Assembly (NCBI RefSeq): GCF_947179165.1
Contig: NC_077245.1
Coordinates: 45,427,786-45,491,785 of the forward strand
Reading direction: 5' to 3'
DNA from: Solanum dulcamara
Taxonomy: Eukaryota; Streptophyta; Magnoliopsida; Solanales; Solanaceae
Length of the DNA: 64,000 bases
A program made the position numbers and the translations under genes. Below, in pieces: positions 23,098 to 33,800 of this stretch. Below the pieces are notes generated by a model, which was not told the origin of the DNA, made no database searches, and saw nothing but the letters and a program-made list of their open reading frames with translations. Positions within the stretch are counted from its first letter, which is position 1; each line of letters begins with the position of its first letter.

Positions 23098-23667
23098 TGT
23101 GGGGGGTGAGGAAGCACCACAACTAAAGTTTGATATGATGATAAATAATGAAAATAAATTGGACACGAAAATTTTACGTGGAAACCCTCAAACAAATAGA
23201 GGGAAAAAACCACGAGGTAGAAGGATTTTTACTATTATGATATGGAGTACACCACTCTCAAATACAAGGAGAAAACAACAATTAACACTCTTTTCTTGTA
23301 AAAGGAACAACTACTAAAGAGGACACTCAAGAATACAATATTTATCTTGGTATATAACTCTCTTTGTATTCTTACTCTCTCTCTCTCTCCTACACAAAAC
23401 TCTCAAAGACCTTAGGACTAAATTGTGAATGATCACATGTTAGAAGAAATAAGCTTATATTTATAGAGTATAAACCTTTTCCTATAAGAAAAAAGACTAG
23501 CCAAATATATGGAAATTTTGTATTTTTCTTTTAGAAAAATGAAAACCCAATTATACTAGGAAATTCCTTGGCCTGAAATTTCCTTTTCTGCAGCCTTTGT
23601 TTTTCTGTCTACTTTTTCCTTTTTTGAATTGGACTTTACTTAGAAGTCTTTGTTGACTTTTCTTTCA
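23098..23667 (-). mobile_element. 3' LTR of nested copia (570 bp)
   Basis: On the minus strand starts TGAAAGAAAAGTCAACAAAG at 23667 and ends CCCCCCACA at 23098. It matches 26161-26728 over its length, with scattered substitutions and small indels. Confidence 0.9.
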
Positions 23668-23739
23668 TTCTCCACTTAAAGATTTAATTGAAAATTAATT
23701 AAGTCTTCACACCATTCTTTTTACCCAATTACTGCAATG

Positions 23740-24469
23740 TTATGTTTCTGCTAGGCCAATAAAAGATCGACACCATTTAAACTTGTTACTGTTGATCGGC
23801 TTTTTAAATATATCTATTAGGTTGTCATTAGTATAAATTTTCTGAATATCAACACTGTCTTCTTCCACCTTCTTACGGACAAAGTGATACTGAACTCGTA
23901 TGTGCTTTGTCCTTGAATGAAATGCCGGATTCTTTGCAAGATGCAAAGCGCTCTAACTGTCACAAAACAAAGCAATCTTCTCTTATTATTCCCGAGCTCC
24001 TCCAGTAACATCTGCTTCCATATTGCCTCTTTGCTAGTTTGTGTAGCTTCTACATATTCTGCTCCCGTCGTAGATGTAGCCATGATAGATTGCAGTTTTA
24101 AAACCCAGCTTACAGCTCCTTCAGCAAGAGTAAAACATAACCTATGGTGGACTTACTTTTATCAAGATCACCTGCATAATCTGAATCAACATAACCTTTA
24201 ACAGTAAAGTTTGATCCTCCATAACACATTGCAACATCTGAGGTACCCTTGATATATTTTAGGATCCTCTTAATAGTATTCCAATGCTCTCTATAAGGAT
24301 TAGCCATGTATCGACTAATCACTCTCACTACTTGTGTAATATCAAGTCTTGTACATACCATGGCAAATATTAAACTTCCCACTGTTGATGCATACGGTAC
24401 TTGAGACATCTCCATCCTCTCTGCTTTATTGCTAGAACTCATACTTGAGGATAACTTGAAATTAATAGG
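23740..24469 (-). pseudogene. Copia RNase H remnant (nested element)
   Basis: Minus strand. After an in-frame TAA (24494-24496) the RT tail and RNase H read 'YASTVGSLIFAMVCTRLDI', 'ILKYIKGTSDVAMCYGG' and 'GYVDSDYAGDLDKSKSTIGY', with the catalytic Asp region preserved. The frame then shifts near 24110 (next piece 'TTGAEYVEATQTSKEAIW') and again near 23940, before the terminal 'DIQKIYTNDNLIDIFKKPI' tail and the stop at 23740. Confidence 0.9.
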
Positions 24470-25257
24470 AAGTGGGGTAGAAATTGACTTACAGTCTTAC
24501 ATCTTGAAGCGTCTCAAGATTTTCTTCAAGTAGTTCTTTTGAGAAAGCCAAATCTTCCTATTATTTCTGTCTCGGTGAATTTGCATTCCTAGAATCTTGT
24601 TTGCTGGCCCCAAGTCCTTCATTTCAAACTCCCTAGCCAACTGTGCCTTTAAATATTTAAGACGATCATTGTTGGGCCCTGCTACCAACATATCATCAAC
24701 ATACAACAGCAAAATAACAAAATCTTCATCACCAAATCTCTTGTAATAAACACAAGGATCTGAACTATGTTTGTTGTATCCAAGGCTTATAATGAAGGAA
24801 TCAAATCTCTTATACCAACATCTCGATGCCTGTTTGAGACCATATAGAGATTTGTTCAACCTGCAAACCAAGTTATCTTTTCCCTATTCTTCAAAACCTT
24901 CAGGTTGGAGCATGAAAATTTCTTCTTCAAGCTCTCCATGAAGAAATGCAGTTTTAACATCTAACTGCTCCAAGTACAAGTCAAATATAGCACACATCGC
25001 CAGAACCACTCGAATTTTTGTGAGTAGAACCACCGGAGAAAATATCTCATTGAAGTCTATACCTTCTTTCTGAGTGAATCCTTTCACCACCAATCTTGCA
25101 CGATACTTCTCCACTTGATCATTACTATTGCATTTGATTTTGTAAACCCATTTGTTTCCAATAGCCTTCCTTCCTTGTGGTAATTGAACAAGATCCCATA
25201 TTTTATTTTTATGAAGAGCTTCAATTTTTTCTTGCATTGCTGTCATCCAAAGATATG
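24470..25257 (-). pseudogene. Copia reverse transcriptase (nested element), nearly intact
   Basis: Minus strand. 25246-24884 holds 'KIEALHKNKIWDLVQLPQG', 'RARLVVKGFTQKEGIDFNE' and 'LDVKTAFLHGELEEEIFM'. After one stop, 24871-24497 holds '[19 protein letters not shown]', the catalytic 'LLLYVDDMLVAG' with both Asp residues, and 'FEMKDLGPANKILGMQI'. Only two stops interrupt it (about 24881 and 24494), both in the same frame as their neighbours. Of all RTs in the window it keeps the best active site. Confidence 0.92.
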
Positions 25258-25975
25258 ATTCTTAGCCTTTCATAGCCTCATGAAAGGTTGAAGGCTCTCC
25301 ATCTTCTGTTAATAGACAGTATGCAACATTGCTCTCCATAGAATAATCTGAGTGCCAAGCTGATTCTCTTCTCTTCCTAGTTGACTGTCGAACTTTTGGA
25401 GTTTCTATCTCAGCTTGCTCTTGTTCTTTGTGCTCTGGTGCTGCTTTAGAAGAAACTGGAACTTCTTCAACTTCAACTTCAACTGTAGTAGTCTCTGATA
25501 TTTCTTTTGAAGTGCTACCTTCTTTTGCTTGTATCTTGTTTTCAACAAATACAACATCCCTGCTGATTACCACCTTGTGGGCACTGGAATCCCACAAGCG
25601 ATATCCCTTGGCTCCATCAGCATACCCTAAGAAAATATGTTTCCTGGATTTTGGATTCAACTTCGATTTTTCTTGGGTGTTGTACATAACAAGACCATAC
25701 AATCCCATAAGAGTATCCCATATTTTCTTCACTGTCTATTTTTCAGCCAAACTAGACAACACTTGATCAGCTAGTGCCAAGTGTAGATCAGCAATTGCGT
25801 TGCTGTCTATGTCATTCCACTTGCTGTCATCAGTAAAATCTGTGAGACTGCCTTCAATTGCAGCTAAGCAATTGTCTTTTCTCAATATCGCTTTTATTTT
25901 TATTTTTCACAATGAGAAATTTGTCCCATTGAATTTTTCAACGTTAAACTTTATTATACTTAATATTGTTATTTG
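25258..25975 (-). pseudogene. In-frame fusion of Gag N-terminus to integrase C-terminus
   Basis: Minus strand. From about 25970 the text is copia Gag ('VEKFNGTNFSL', 'RKDNCLAAIEGSLTDF', 'ADLHLALADQVLSSLAEK'), with stops where the family has Trp (near 25910) and again near 25738. Gag breaks off after 'KKIWDTLMGLY', and at about 25700 the reading passes in the same frame into the integrase C-terminal region ('KLNPKSRKHIFLGYADGAKG', 'DSSAHKVVISRDVVFVENK'). An acidic linker leads to RT. The zinc knuckle, protease and integrase core (roughly 2 kb) are missing. It may have formed by a deletion that happened to keep the frame. Confidence 0.85.
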
Positions 25976-26146
25976 CTTCACACCCTTCTAGATCATTTCT
26001 AAATATTTTTGCAAACAATCATGACAAACTATACCGTCACCGAAATTTACTATTCATGTGAATAGTACTTTTTACCTAATTTACTATTCACGAAAAATTA
26101 CTATTCATGAATAGTACTTTCGCATAAAATAGACAGAATAATCGAG

Positions 26147-26159
26147 GGCTCTGATACCA
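26147..26159 (-). other. Primer-binding site, tRNA-iMet type
   Basis: Minus strand TGGTATCAGAGCC, one base inside the 5' LTR end. It is a full match to the plant initiator-Met primer site. Confidence 0.95.
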
Positions 26160-26160
26160 C

Positions 26161-26728
26161 TGTTGGGGGGAGGAAGAACCACAACTAAAGTTTGATATGA
26201 TGATAAATAATGAAAATAAATTAAATACGAGAATTTTACGTGGAAACCCTCAAACAAATAGAGGAGAAAAACCATGGGGTAGAAGGATTTTTACTATTAT
26301 GATATGGAGTACACCGCTCTCAAATACAAGGAGAAAACAATAATTAACACTCCTCTCTTATAAAAGGAACAACTACTAAAGAGGATACTCAAAAATACAA
26401 TATTTATCTTGGTGTATAACTCTATTTGTATTCTTACTCTCTCTCTCTTCTACACAAAACTCTCAAAGCCCTTAGGACTAAATTGTGAATGCTCACATGT
26501 TAGAAGAAATGAACTTATATTTATAGAGTCATAAACCTTTTCCTATAAGAAAAAGGACTAGCCAAATATATGGAAACTTTGTGTTTTCCTTTTAGGAAAA
26601 GGAAAACCCAATTATACTAGGAAATTCCTTGACCAGAAATTTCCTTTTTTGCAGCCTTTCTTTTTCTGTCTACTTTTTCCTTCTTTGAATTGGACTTTAC
26701 TTAGCAGCCTTTGTTGACTTTTCTTTCA
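26161..26728 (-). mobile_element. 5' LTR of nested copia (568 bp)
   Basis: On the minus strand starts TGAAAG at 26728 and ends CCCCCCAACA at 26161, next to the primer site. Promoter and polyadenylation signals would lie here; I do not assign them. Confidence 0.92.
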
Positions 26729-26733
26729 CTACC
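26729..26733. repeat. Target site duplication (right): ctacc
   Basis: Perfect partner of 23093-23097. Confidence 0.9.
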
Positions 26734-26925
26734 CAGTGTAAAATTTCTTACTATAGTGATATTAGTTGCTCCTTTTGACAAAGGGTTTCCACATAAAATT
26801 CTTGATGTCATTATTTTACCATTTTATTTCATTATTTGGACCATATATATATTTGTGTTAGTCTATATTTTTTTCAACACAAAATTCCTATCAAACATAA
26901 TAGGTGAACTATTTCTTCTAATACC

Positions 26926-27271
26926 TTGGTAGGACCCCTGAAGGTGTTCTCCTTGGCTTAACATTCATATGAATTGTATGTAGACTGCAATAGAAAATTA
27001 CAAAATAACAATGTAGTTTTAATCTCATGAGTCATGATGCAGGAATAAATAGAGAGGTAAAGCCATTAGAGTTCATATGTGTTAACTAGTCCTCCACATT
27101 TTATTGCAAAACAAACTAGAGCAAATACGTACACTTGTTGAAACAAAGACAATTGAATAGCATTTGTAGTAAACAACAACATGTACTGTAATCTCAAAAC
27201 TAAAAAAGAAAAGCAGAATTTCACACAGTTATGAATTAATACTTGTATAGTATGAACTCTAGCGGCTGCAC
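26926..27271 (-). other. Probable 3' flank/UTR of the four-exon gene candidate
   Basis: No coding text or known repeat recognised. It lies between the end of the copia LTR and the stop codon of the candidate gene, so it may include its 3' UTR and polyadenylation region. Confidence 0.3.
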
Positions 27272-27954
27272 TCAGTGGACATGTATAGCTTTATAAGCAG
27301 CATGAGTAAGCAAGCTATGGATTTCTGCATTTTCATCTTCTTCATTACCATCTTCAACTTGAAAATCTTGAACCTGTTGAGTACCGCCTCCATCTTGATC
27401 AACATTTTGTTCATTATTTGCGCCTAAATCTTGATCATTCCAGACACTAAGCTCTTCCCTGCCACAAAATACTCATTCCTTTACAAGTCATACCGCTTAT
27501 GTAAACTCTCAAATTTGCATATTTGTAATTAGAAACTTACAATTTCATAAGGAATCTTCCTTCCCTAAAACAAGTGTTCTGTGGGGTGACTGCAATCTGT
27601 AGAAATAAAAAATTTAGTAAAAGAAAGAAACAAAATGGTCTTTAATATTAGTATCTTACAAATTTCCTCCCGAGCATCGTTCTACATACACAGTAAGTTT
27701 CCAATTTGTGGTTGATGATAATTCTCCTTGTCTAAATTAAAAATGCATATATAAAGGTTTGTAATACATATGCAATAATATACCTTACACAGTAGAAGAA
27801 AGTGTATACAACATATGTCAATTAGTTAATGAAATAATATGTAATATCAAATAGCTTGAAATCATGAGACTTACACCCTCTTAAAGATCCCTCCTGGCGA
27901 CGACACCAAAATGTGTTGAATTTCATGCTCAATCTTGTTCGGTAGCAATTTCAT
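27272..27954 (-). CDS. Candidate four-exon gene, 130 aa, function unknown
   Basis: Minus strand. Exons 27954-27877, 27731-27660, 27596-27541 and 27458-27272 total 393 nt including TGA. All three introns (145, 63 and 82 nt) start GT and end AG, two with strong donors (gtaag), and the exons join without a stop, giving 130 residues. The start is the ATG at 27952-27954 with an in-frame TGA 30 bases before it. The N-terminal half is basic ('NKIEHEIQHILVSSPGG', 'MLGRKF', 'FREGRFLMKLEELSVW'). The last 60 residues are acidic and Gln/Asn-rich ('VEDGNEEDENAEIHSLL'). I recognise no domain, signal peptide or membrane segment. Exon 2 is open in a second frame, so the model could be off there. It could also be a fragment of a larger gene or a captured one. 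Confidence 0.45.
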
Positions 27955-28140
27955 GATCAAAACGGTTAATTGGTGTACAATTCAGAAAAGATTAATAATA
28001 GAAAAGTAGATGCAGAGAGAGAATCCATACAAGACTATTGTAATCCTCGACCTAATGCAACTCGAGTTTTGCACTTTAGGCAATGGATGGAATGACAATA
28101 AGATGGAATTTCCATTGAGTTGAAGACAAATATTGATATA

Positions 28141-28230
28141 GAATGGGAATGAGAAGAGAATATTGATAGAGAATGGGAATGAGAAGAGAATATTGATAGA
28201 GAATGGGAATGAGAAGAGAATGTTGATATA
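28141..28230 (+). repeat. 30-bp tandem repeat, three units
   Basis: Three contiguous 30-bp units of 'gaatgggaatgagaagagaa' plus 'tattgataga'; units 1 and 2 are identical and unit 3 differs at three positions. It lies about 190 bp upstream of the candidate gene start on its 5' side. The minus-strand ORFs over it (28035-28306) only translate the repeat. Confidence 0.95.
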
Positions 28231-28453
28231 TATAGAAAGGCCACTTCTTGATTCTTGAAATTACACAAAGGAGGGAAATTTGAACAATTTGTTTTATTTT
28301 TCCCATTAAGAAGATTCTTTACCCTCCAAACTATCTTTTTTTAGTTTATTGACATTTTACCTTAATCATATTACTTAAATATGTACCCACTTAAATACCC
28401 TTGTGTTTTATTTTCTTCTTTTTTCTTTTCCTTTACTTACGAGAAATACAATT
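28231..28453. other. Short AT-rich stretch, nothing recognised
   Basis: Non-coding sequence between the 30-bp repeat and the next copia element. No motif seen. Confidence 0.5.
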
Positions 28454-28458
28454 ATATT

Positions 28459-28914
28459 TGTTACTCCTCCTATATTAAGGTTAGCAAACAAAAAATAATA
28501 AATATGAAATTAAAAATAGTATCTGAATCCACAAAATTTACTATGTGTCCTTAAGAAATTTAATTCCCTCACTGTACCCGAGGTTAAGGATTATTTCCTA
28601 CCAAGATAAAATGGATAAACTATTAAAGAAGCAGCGATACCTCAAACTTCAATGCCAGCAACAAAATTACACAAAGACTCAACTTTGTTTGTAAGAAAAT
28701 ATATGCAGAAGAGAGAGAATTTAAATAAAAATAATGAGAGAAAAATTCTCTATTTATAGACAACAAAGGGTAGTGTGAACAGGTGTTTACTGTGACTTAT
28801 CGAAAAAGTCACAATCCTTCACAAAAGTCACAACCTTTCACAGAAGTCGCAACTCTTTAAAAAAGTCACAATTTTTTTCGAAAAGTCACAACCTTTCATT
28901 TTTAAAACCCAACA
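28459..28914 (-). mobile_element. 3' LTR of copia (456 bp)
   Basis: On the minus strand starts TGTTGGGTTTTAAAAATG at 28914 and ends GGAGTAACA at 28459. It contains five near-copies of 'aaaagtcacaacctttca' (28801-28897), also present in the other LTR. Confidence 0.88.
28801..28897 (+). repeat. Short direct repeats 'aaaagtcacaacctttca' in the LTR
   Basis: Five imperfect copies of an 18-20-bp motif, repeated in the partner LTR at 34664-34758. Their place near the LTR start (minus strand), in the U3 region, suggests promoter/enhancer repeats like those in other copia LTRs; this is inference. Confidence 0.7.
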
Positions 28915-29509
28915 ATCCTCCACATGAATGGGCAAATGACTATTGTTAAAACATATGCATAAAAATGGTGTAATTTGTAAGTAAGAATTAATTGCATCTG
29001 GATAAGTAAGTTTCCCTTTGAATTTCCGTAGTGAACATATATCGGATATACTCGGTCAATCGGTAGATTTGATATCTTTGAACCGTCGAACTTTGGTATA
29101 TACCTAGATAACATAAGTCACACAATCAACCCTTTAACTATTTTTGGTTGTCATTATTTTGTTCGTTTCAGTCCTGAGCACTTCTTGGTTCATAAGTGCG
29201 CAAAGAACTGGCCTTACTGAATTCTCCTTGAAGCGGCTTACACTTCACACTTACATAGGTGATATATAAATGTGTTATCCCATAGAAATACCATTTGATA
29301 TGCCCTGTATCAAACTTAGATATCATTAAAAGGTCCTAATGCCTTATCCTTGTTACTGAACATTGTCGCATCATGAGAATGGATCATAAAAGTTATTTTG
29401 ACAATGTTGAACCGTTATCAATGACTGTGTTTGATCTCCTTCAACCTAGATCTTTGGATCTCCAGTCTTCTAGGTAAAGTTACCGCCACGATGATTTGTC
29501 GTCGGCTAT

Positions 29510-30291
29510 AGTCCCATTTCCTTTGATGATCGCTCAACTCCCTCTCTAGTTAGGCCTTTTATAAGTGGATCTGAGATATTATATTTTAACTTTACATAGT
29601 CAATTGTGATAATTCCACTAGAGAGTAGTTGCCTAACGGTATTATGTCTTCGTCATATGTGATGAGACTTACCGTTATACATAACGCTCCCAACTCTTCC
29701 TATTGCAGCTTGACTATCACAATGTATGCATATAGAAGCCATTAGTTTGGGCCAAAATGAAATATCTTCTAAGAAATTCCGGAGCCATTCTGCTTCTTCA
29801 CCGGCCTTGTCTAAGGCTATAAACTCAGACTCCATTGTAGAGCGAGCTATACATGTTTGTTTGGAAGATTTTCAAGATACCGCTCCTCCACCAATGGTGA
29901 AAACGTATCCACTAGTGGACTTAGTTTTAGTTGACCCAGTAATCCAATTTGCATCACTATATCCTTTAACAATTGTTAGATACTTATTGTAATGCAAAGC
30001 AAAATTTTGAGTATGTTCTAAATATTCTAAAACTCGTTTCATTGCCATCCAATAATTTTTGGGATTACTCGTGTATCAACTCAATTTACTTATAGCACAA
30101 GCTATGTCTGGCCGTGTACAGTTCATAATGTACATCAAACTTCCCAACACTCTTGAATAATCTAACTGAGCTTGACTTTCACCTTTATTTTTAGCAAGAT
30201 CAAGGTTCACATTAATTGGTGTCTTTGCACTTTTACAGTTTAAGTACTTGTATTTTTCAAGTACCTTTTGGATATAATGATTTTGAGACAA
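29510..30291 (-). pseudogene. Copia RNase H remnant
   Basis: Minus strand. 30291-30076 reads the RT tail ('MSQNHYIQKVLEKYKYLNC', 'VLGSLMYIMNCTRPDIACA'). RNase H continues in broken frames, with 'MESEFIALDKAGEEAEWLRN' at 29835 and 'HCDSQAAIGRVGS' carrying conserved acidic residues. The tail 'HNTVRQLLSSGIITIDYV' extends to about 29510. Several shifts separate the pieces. Confidence 0.85.
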
Positions 30292-30293
30292 TG

Positions 30294-31007
30294 CTAGACC
30301 TTGAGGAGTTTTGTGAATTTTAATTTCAATATCAAATCCGCAACTCCTAGATCTTTCATATCAAATTTACTAGAAAGCATACGCTTAGTAGTATTTATGT
30401 TTGCAATGTCGTTACTCATTATTAGCATATCATTCACATATAAACAAACAATGACAACTTTGTTTGGAGTGTCTTTAATGTAAATACATTTATCACACTC
30501 ATTAATTTTAAATCCATTTGTCAACATAGTTTGGTCAAACTTTGCATGCCATTGTTTGGGTGCTTTTTTTAGTCTATAAAGTGACTTGACAAGTTTGCAA
30601 ACTTTATTTTCTTTACCAGGAACCACAAAGCCCTTAGGTTGTTCCATGTAAAGTTCTTCTTTCAATTCTCCGTTTAAGATAGTTGTTTTTATATTTATTT
30701 GATGAATTTCAAGGCCATATACTGTAGCTAGTGCAATTAACATCCGAATGGATGTAATCTTAGTTACAAGTGAGTATGTATCAAAATAATCAAGGCCTTC
30801 TTTCTCTCTAAATCCTTTGACGATAAGTCTTGCCTTATATTTGTCAATAGTTCCATCAGCTTTCATTTTTCTTTTGAAAATCCATTTTGAACCCAAAGGT
30901 TTATTTCCTGGAGGAAGATCAACCAATTCCCAAGTATGGTTGCTCAAGATTGAATCAATCTCACTATTGATAGCATCTTTCCAAAAAAATGAGTCCACAG
31001 CGGACAT
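30294..31007 (-). pseudogene. Copia reverse transcriptase, 237 codons open
   Basis: Minus strand, the longest intact coding stretch of this element. It shows 'MSAVDSFFWKDAINSEIDS', 'HTWELVDLPPGNKPLGSKW', 'KARLIVKGFREKEGLDYFD', 'INIKTTILNGELKEELYMEQ', 'LVKSLYRLKKAPKQWHAKF' and 'VCLYVNDMLIMS'. The catalytic YVDD reads YVND, and 'TAFLNG' reads 'TTILNG', so it is inactive despite its open frame. A frameshift near 30294 separates it from the RNase H part. Confidence 0.92.
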
Positions 31008-31199
31008 AGCTTCTTTGAATGTTTGAGGCTCATTTTCAAGAAGAAATGTTACAAAATCAGATCCAAATGAAGTAGATGTCCTTTGACGTTTACTTCGCCT
31101 TGGATTCTCTTTATTAGGTACATTCTCCTTTGGTTCTTCCCGAGGTCGTTTAGACCATTCACTAGATACTTCAAATCTAGTTTTATATGGATAGATATG

Positions 31200-32450
31200 T
31201 TAAACAAATTCAGCATTATCTGATTCTATTACCGTATTCTCATGAATATCCTGATGTTCAAACTTGTGAACCAAAAATCGACATGCTTTACTATTTGTAG
31301 CATATCCAATGAAAACATAGTCCACAGTCTTAGGTCCTATTGTGACTCTCTTACGTTTAGGAACTTGGACTTTGGCTAGACACCCCAACACTTTGAAATA
31401 TTTCAAGTGTGGTTTTTTTTCTTTCCATTTCTCATATAGAATAGACTGTGTTTTGATGTGGGGAACTCTCTTGAGTATTCGATTTGCTGTAAGAATAGCT
31501 TCCCTCCACAAGTTTTGTGGTAAACCTGAACTTATAAGTAGTGCATTCATCATTTCCTTTAAAGTTCAATTCTTTCTTTCTGCAATTCCATTTGATTGAG
31601 GTGAGTAAGGGGCAGTAGTTTGATGGATGATTCCATTTTCCAAACATATTTCTGCAAAAAGAGATTCATACTGTCCATCTCTATCACTTCTTATCATTTT
31701 TATCTTTTTATTCAATTATTTTTCAACTTCAGTTTTGTATTGTCTAAATGATTCTATTGCTTCATCCTTACTATTTAACAAATAGATAAAAAAGTATCTA
31801 GTGCAATCGTCAATAAAAGTTATAAAATACTTTTTTCCACCACGAGTTGGTGTTGACTTTATATCATAAATATCTGTCTGAATCAATTCTAAGGGACTGA
31901 AATTCCTTTCAACAGATTTATAAGGATGCTTAGCATACTTGATTCAACACATACTTGATATTTTGATTTATTATACTCAAAGTTAAGCAATACATTTAAG
32001 TTAATCAGTTTTTGCAAGGTTTTATGATTGACATATCCTAAACGTGAATGCCATAAATTATTTGACTCAAGTAAGTAAGAAGAAGCTTGAACTTTATTAT
32101 TATCAACAACCATTACATTTAGTTTGAAAAGACCCTCAGTGAGGTAGCCTTTTTCTAAATAAATTTTATTCTTACTGACAACTACTTTGTCTGAAATTAG
32201 AACACACTTGAATCCATTTTTGATAAGAAGATTGGCAGAAAACAAGTTCTTTCTCATTTCTAGAACATGAAAACCTTTATTCAGCGTCACCACCTTGCCG
32301 GATGTCATTTTTAGGAATACTCTACCATATCCTTCAACCTTAGCCATTGCAGAATTTCCCATATAGATAGTAGTATCAGGTGCAGCAGGGGAATAAGTAG
32401 CGAAGGCTTCTTGGACCGCACAAACATGCGACGTAGCTCCTGAATCAAGT
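31200..32450 (-). pseudogene. Copia protease and integrase remnant
   Basis: Minus strand. Protease: 'LDSGATSHVC' near 32445-32415 keeps the DSGA catalytic triad but is preceded by a TGA where Trp is usual. 32362-31889 reads the protease body and the integrase finger ('NNLWHSRLGYVNHKTLQKL', then 'CVESS'). The catalytic core between about 31890 and 31560 is full of shifts. 31553-31200 is open: 'MMNALLISSGLPQNLWREAI', 'VPKRKRVTIGPKTVDYVFIG' and 'GYATNSKACRF', the integrase C-terminal part. Confidence 0.88.
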
Positions 32451-32529
32451 CACCATTCTTTGGAATTTTCTACCAGGTTGCATTCAGTCATCATTGCACA
32501 TAAGTTTTCAACATCCCCATTTGTATCAA

Positions 32530-33475
32530 CTATATTGGATTGACCTTTCTTCTTTTCCTTCTTGGGAGCACGACATTCCACATCCTTATGTCCAGTTTTT
32601 CCACAGTTGTGACAGTCTCCTTTGAACTACTTTTTACTAGGATAGTTCTTTGGTCCAAAAGGTTTTTTTCTCTTTTTTGATTTATTTGGACCATCCTCAA
32701 CAATATTTGCTCCCATAATTGTTGAGTTTCCTCTAGCCTTCTTTTCGGCAGCCTTGTTATCTTCCTCGATCCTAAGACAAACAATAAGGTCTTCAAGAGT
32801 CATCTCCTTTCACTTGTGCTTCAAATAATTTTTGAAATCTTTCCATGAAGGAGGTAGTTTTTCAATAAACGCTGCTACTTGAAATGTCCCATTTATGACC
32901 ATACCTACAATGGATAATTTAAAATTACTATTATATTCAATAATTTTATCAATATAACTATTGAATTTGATCATATCTTCTGCCAGGAGATCATGAATAA
33001 TGACCTGTAATTCTTGTACTTGAGACATCACGGTCTTGCTATCAATCATCTTATAGTCCAAAAATTTTGCAGCCACAAATTTCTTTAAGCCTTCATCTTC
33101 AGTTTGGTATTTCTTCTCAAGAGCATACTAGAGTTCTTTAGAGGTTTTACAAACATTGAAGATGTTATACAAGCCATCTTCCAATTCATTGAGTATATAG
33201 TTCTTGCAAAGGAAATCAGAATGTGTCCATGCCTTAGTCACAATAAACTTTTCATTCTCAGGAGTTTCTTCTTCTAACACAGGAACATCTTCATTTATAA
33301 ATCATTGTAAACTGAGTGTAGTCAGATAGAAGAACATCTTCTATTGCCAACGTTTGAAGTCAATACCAGTAAACTTTTCAGGTTTTTCTGCAGTAGCCAT
33401 TGCTGTAGAAACTGGTGTTCTACTGGTTGAAGGCATTGTGTTTGCTTCAAAACTTGATACATTTGTATCACCCAT
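32530..33475 (-). pseudogene. Copia Gag with zinc knuckle
   Basis: Minus strand. ATG at 33473-33475 begins 'MGDTNVSSFEANTMPSTS', followed by 'AEKPEKFTGIDFKRWQ', the Gag N-terminal signature. Broken pieces then give 'MAAKFLDYKMIDSKTVMSQV' and 'EKLPPSWKDFKNYLKHK'. The CCHC knuckle is 'CHNCGKTGHKDVEC' near 32610-32570. Gag forms the particle shell and binds RNA. Stops occur near 33303, 33129, 32812 and 32627, each consistent with a CGA, TGG or CAG codon changed by one transition. Confidence 0.9.
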
Positions 33476-33539
33476 TCTGTTTGAAAAAACAAAAGTAGTG
33501 TTAAACAACAGAATAACCAAATAGGGATTTTTGTTCAAC

Positions 33540-33800
33540 TCGATGAAGTTTTTATATTTTTCAAACCGAAAAGAAAAATAAAAACTCAATTAACTTGATG
33601 AAGATTTTATTTCTGTGAACCAAGTTAATCATTGGAGTAGAAAGTCTTTCGATTTTAGTCTCCAGCCCTCCAAATAGAATATAAGATGAAGCAAAAATAT
33701 ACAATTGTTTCTAGTTTAACGATGAAGTTTTTATGTTCTTCCAATTGTTAACCGAATGAATCTTGAACACTGATAAAGTTTTTATACTCTTCAAATCAGT
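33540..33800 (-). repeat. Leader repeats 'gatgaagtttttat' in copia 5' untranslated region
   Basis: Four imperfect copies of 'gatgaagtttttatnttcttc' spaced about 55-120 bp apart (near 33543, 33597, 33721, 33772). They lie between the gag start and the 5' LTR. Function unknown. Confidence 0.6.

Larger units (their letters stand above)
23098..26728 (-). mobile_element. Ty1/copia element with both LTRs and a large internal deletion
   Basis: Minus strand: 5' LTR 26161-26728, primer site 26147-26159, fused gag-pol about 25975-23740, 3' LTR 23098-23667, perfect ctacc target duplication. At 3.6 kb it is well short of the usual about 5 kb because most of gag, the protease and the integrase core are missing. 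It is nested in the 3' LTR of the plus-strand copia, so it is younger than that element. The LTRs are similar but visibly diverged. Confidence 0.95.
22950..26925 (+). mobile_element. 3' LTR of the plus copia element, split by a nested insertion
   Basis: Left part about 22950-23097 and right part 26734 to about 26925. Removing the inner element and one ctacc joins the two parts into typical copia LTR text ('ttgtactcggtactacc' then '...gggtttccacataaaattcttg'). Exact LTR ends are uncertain because no second copy is present for comparison. Confidence 0.5.
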
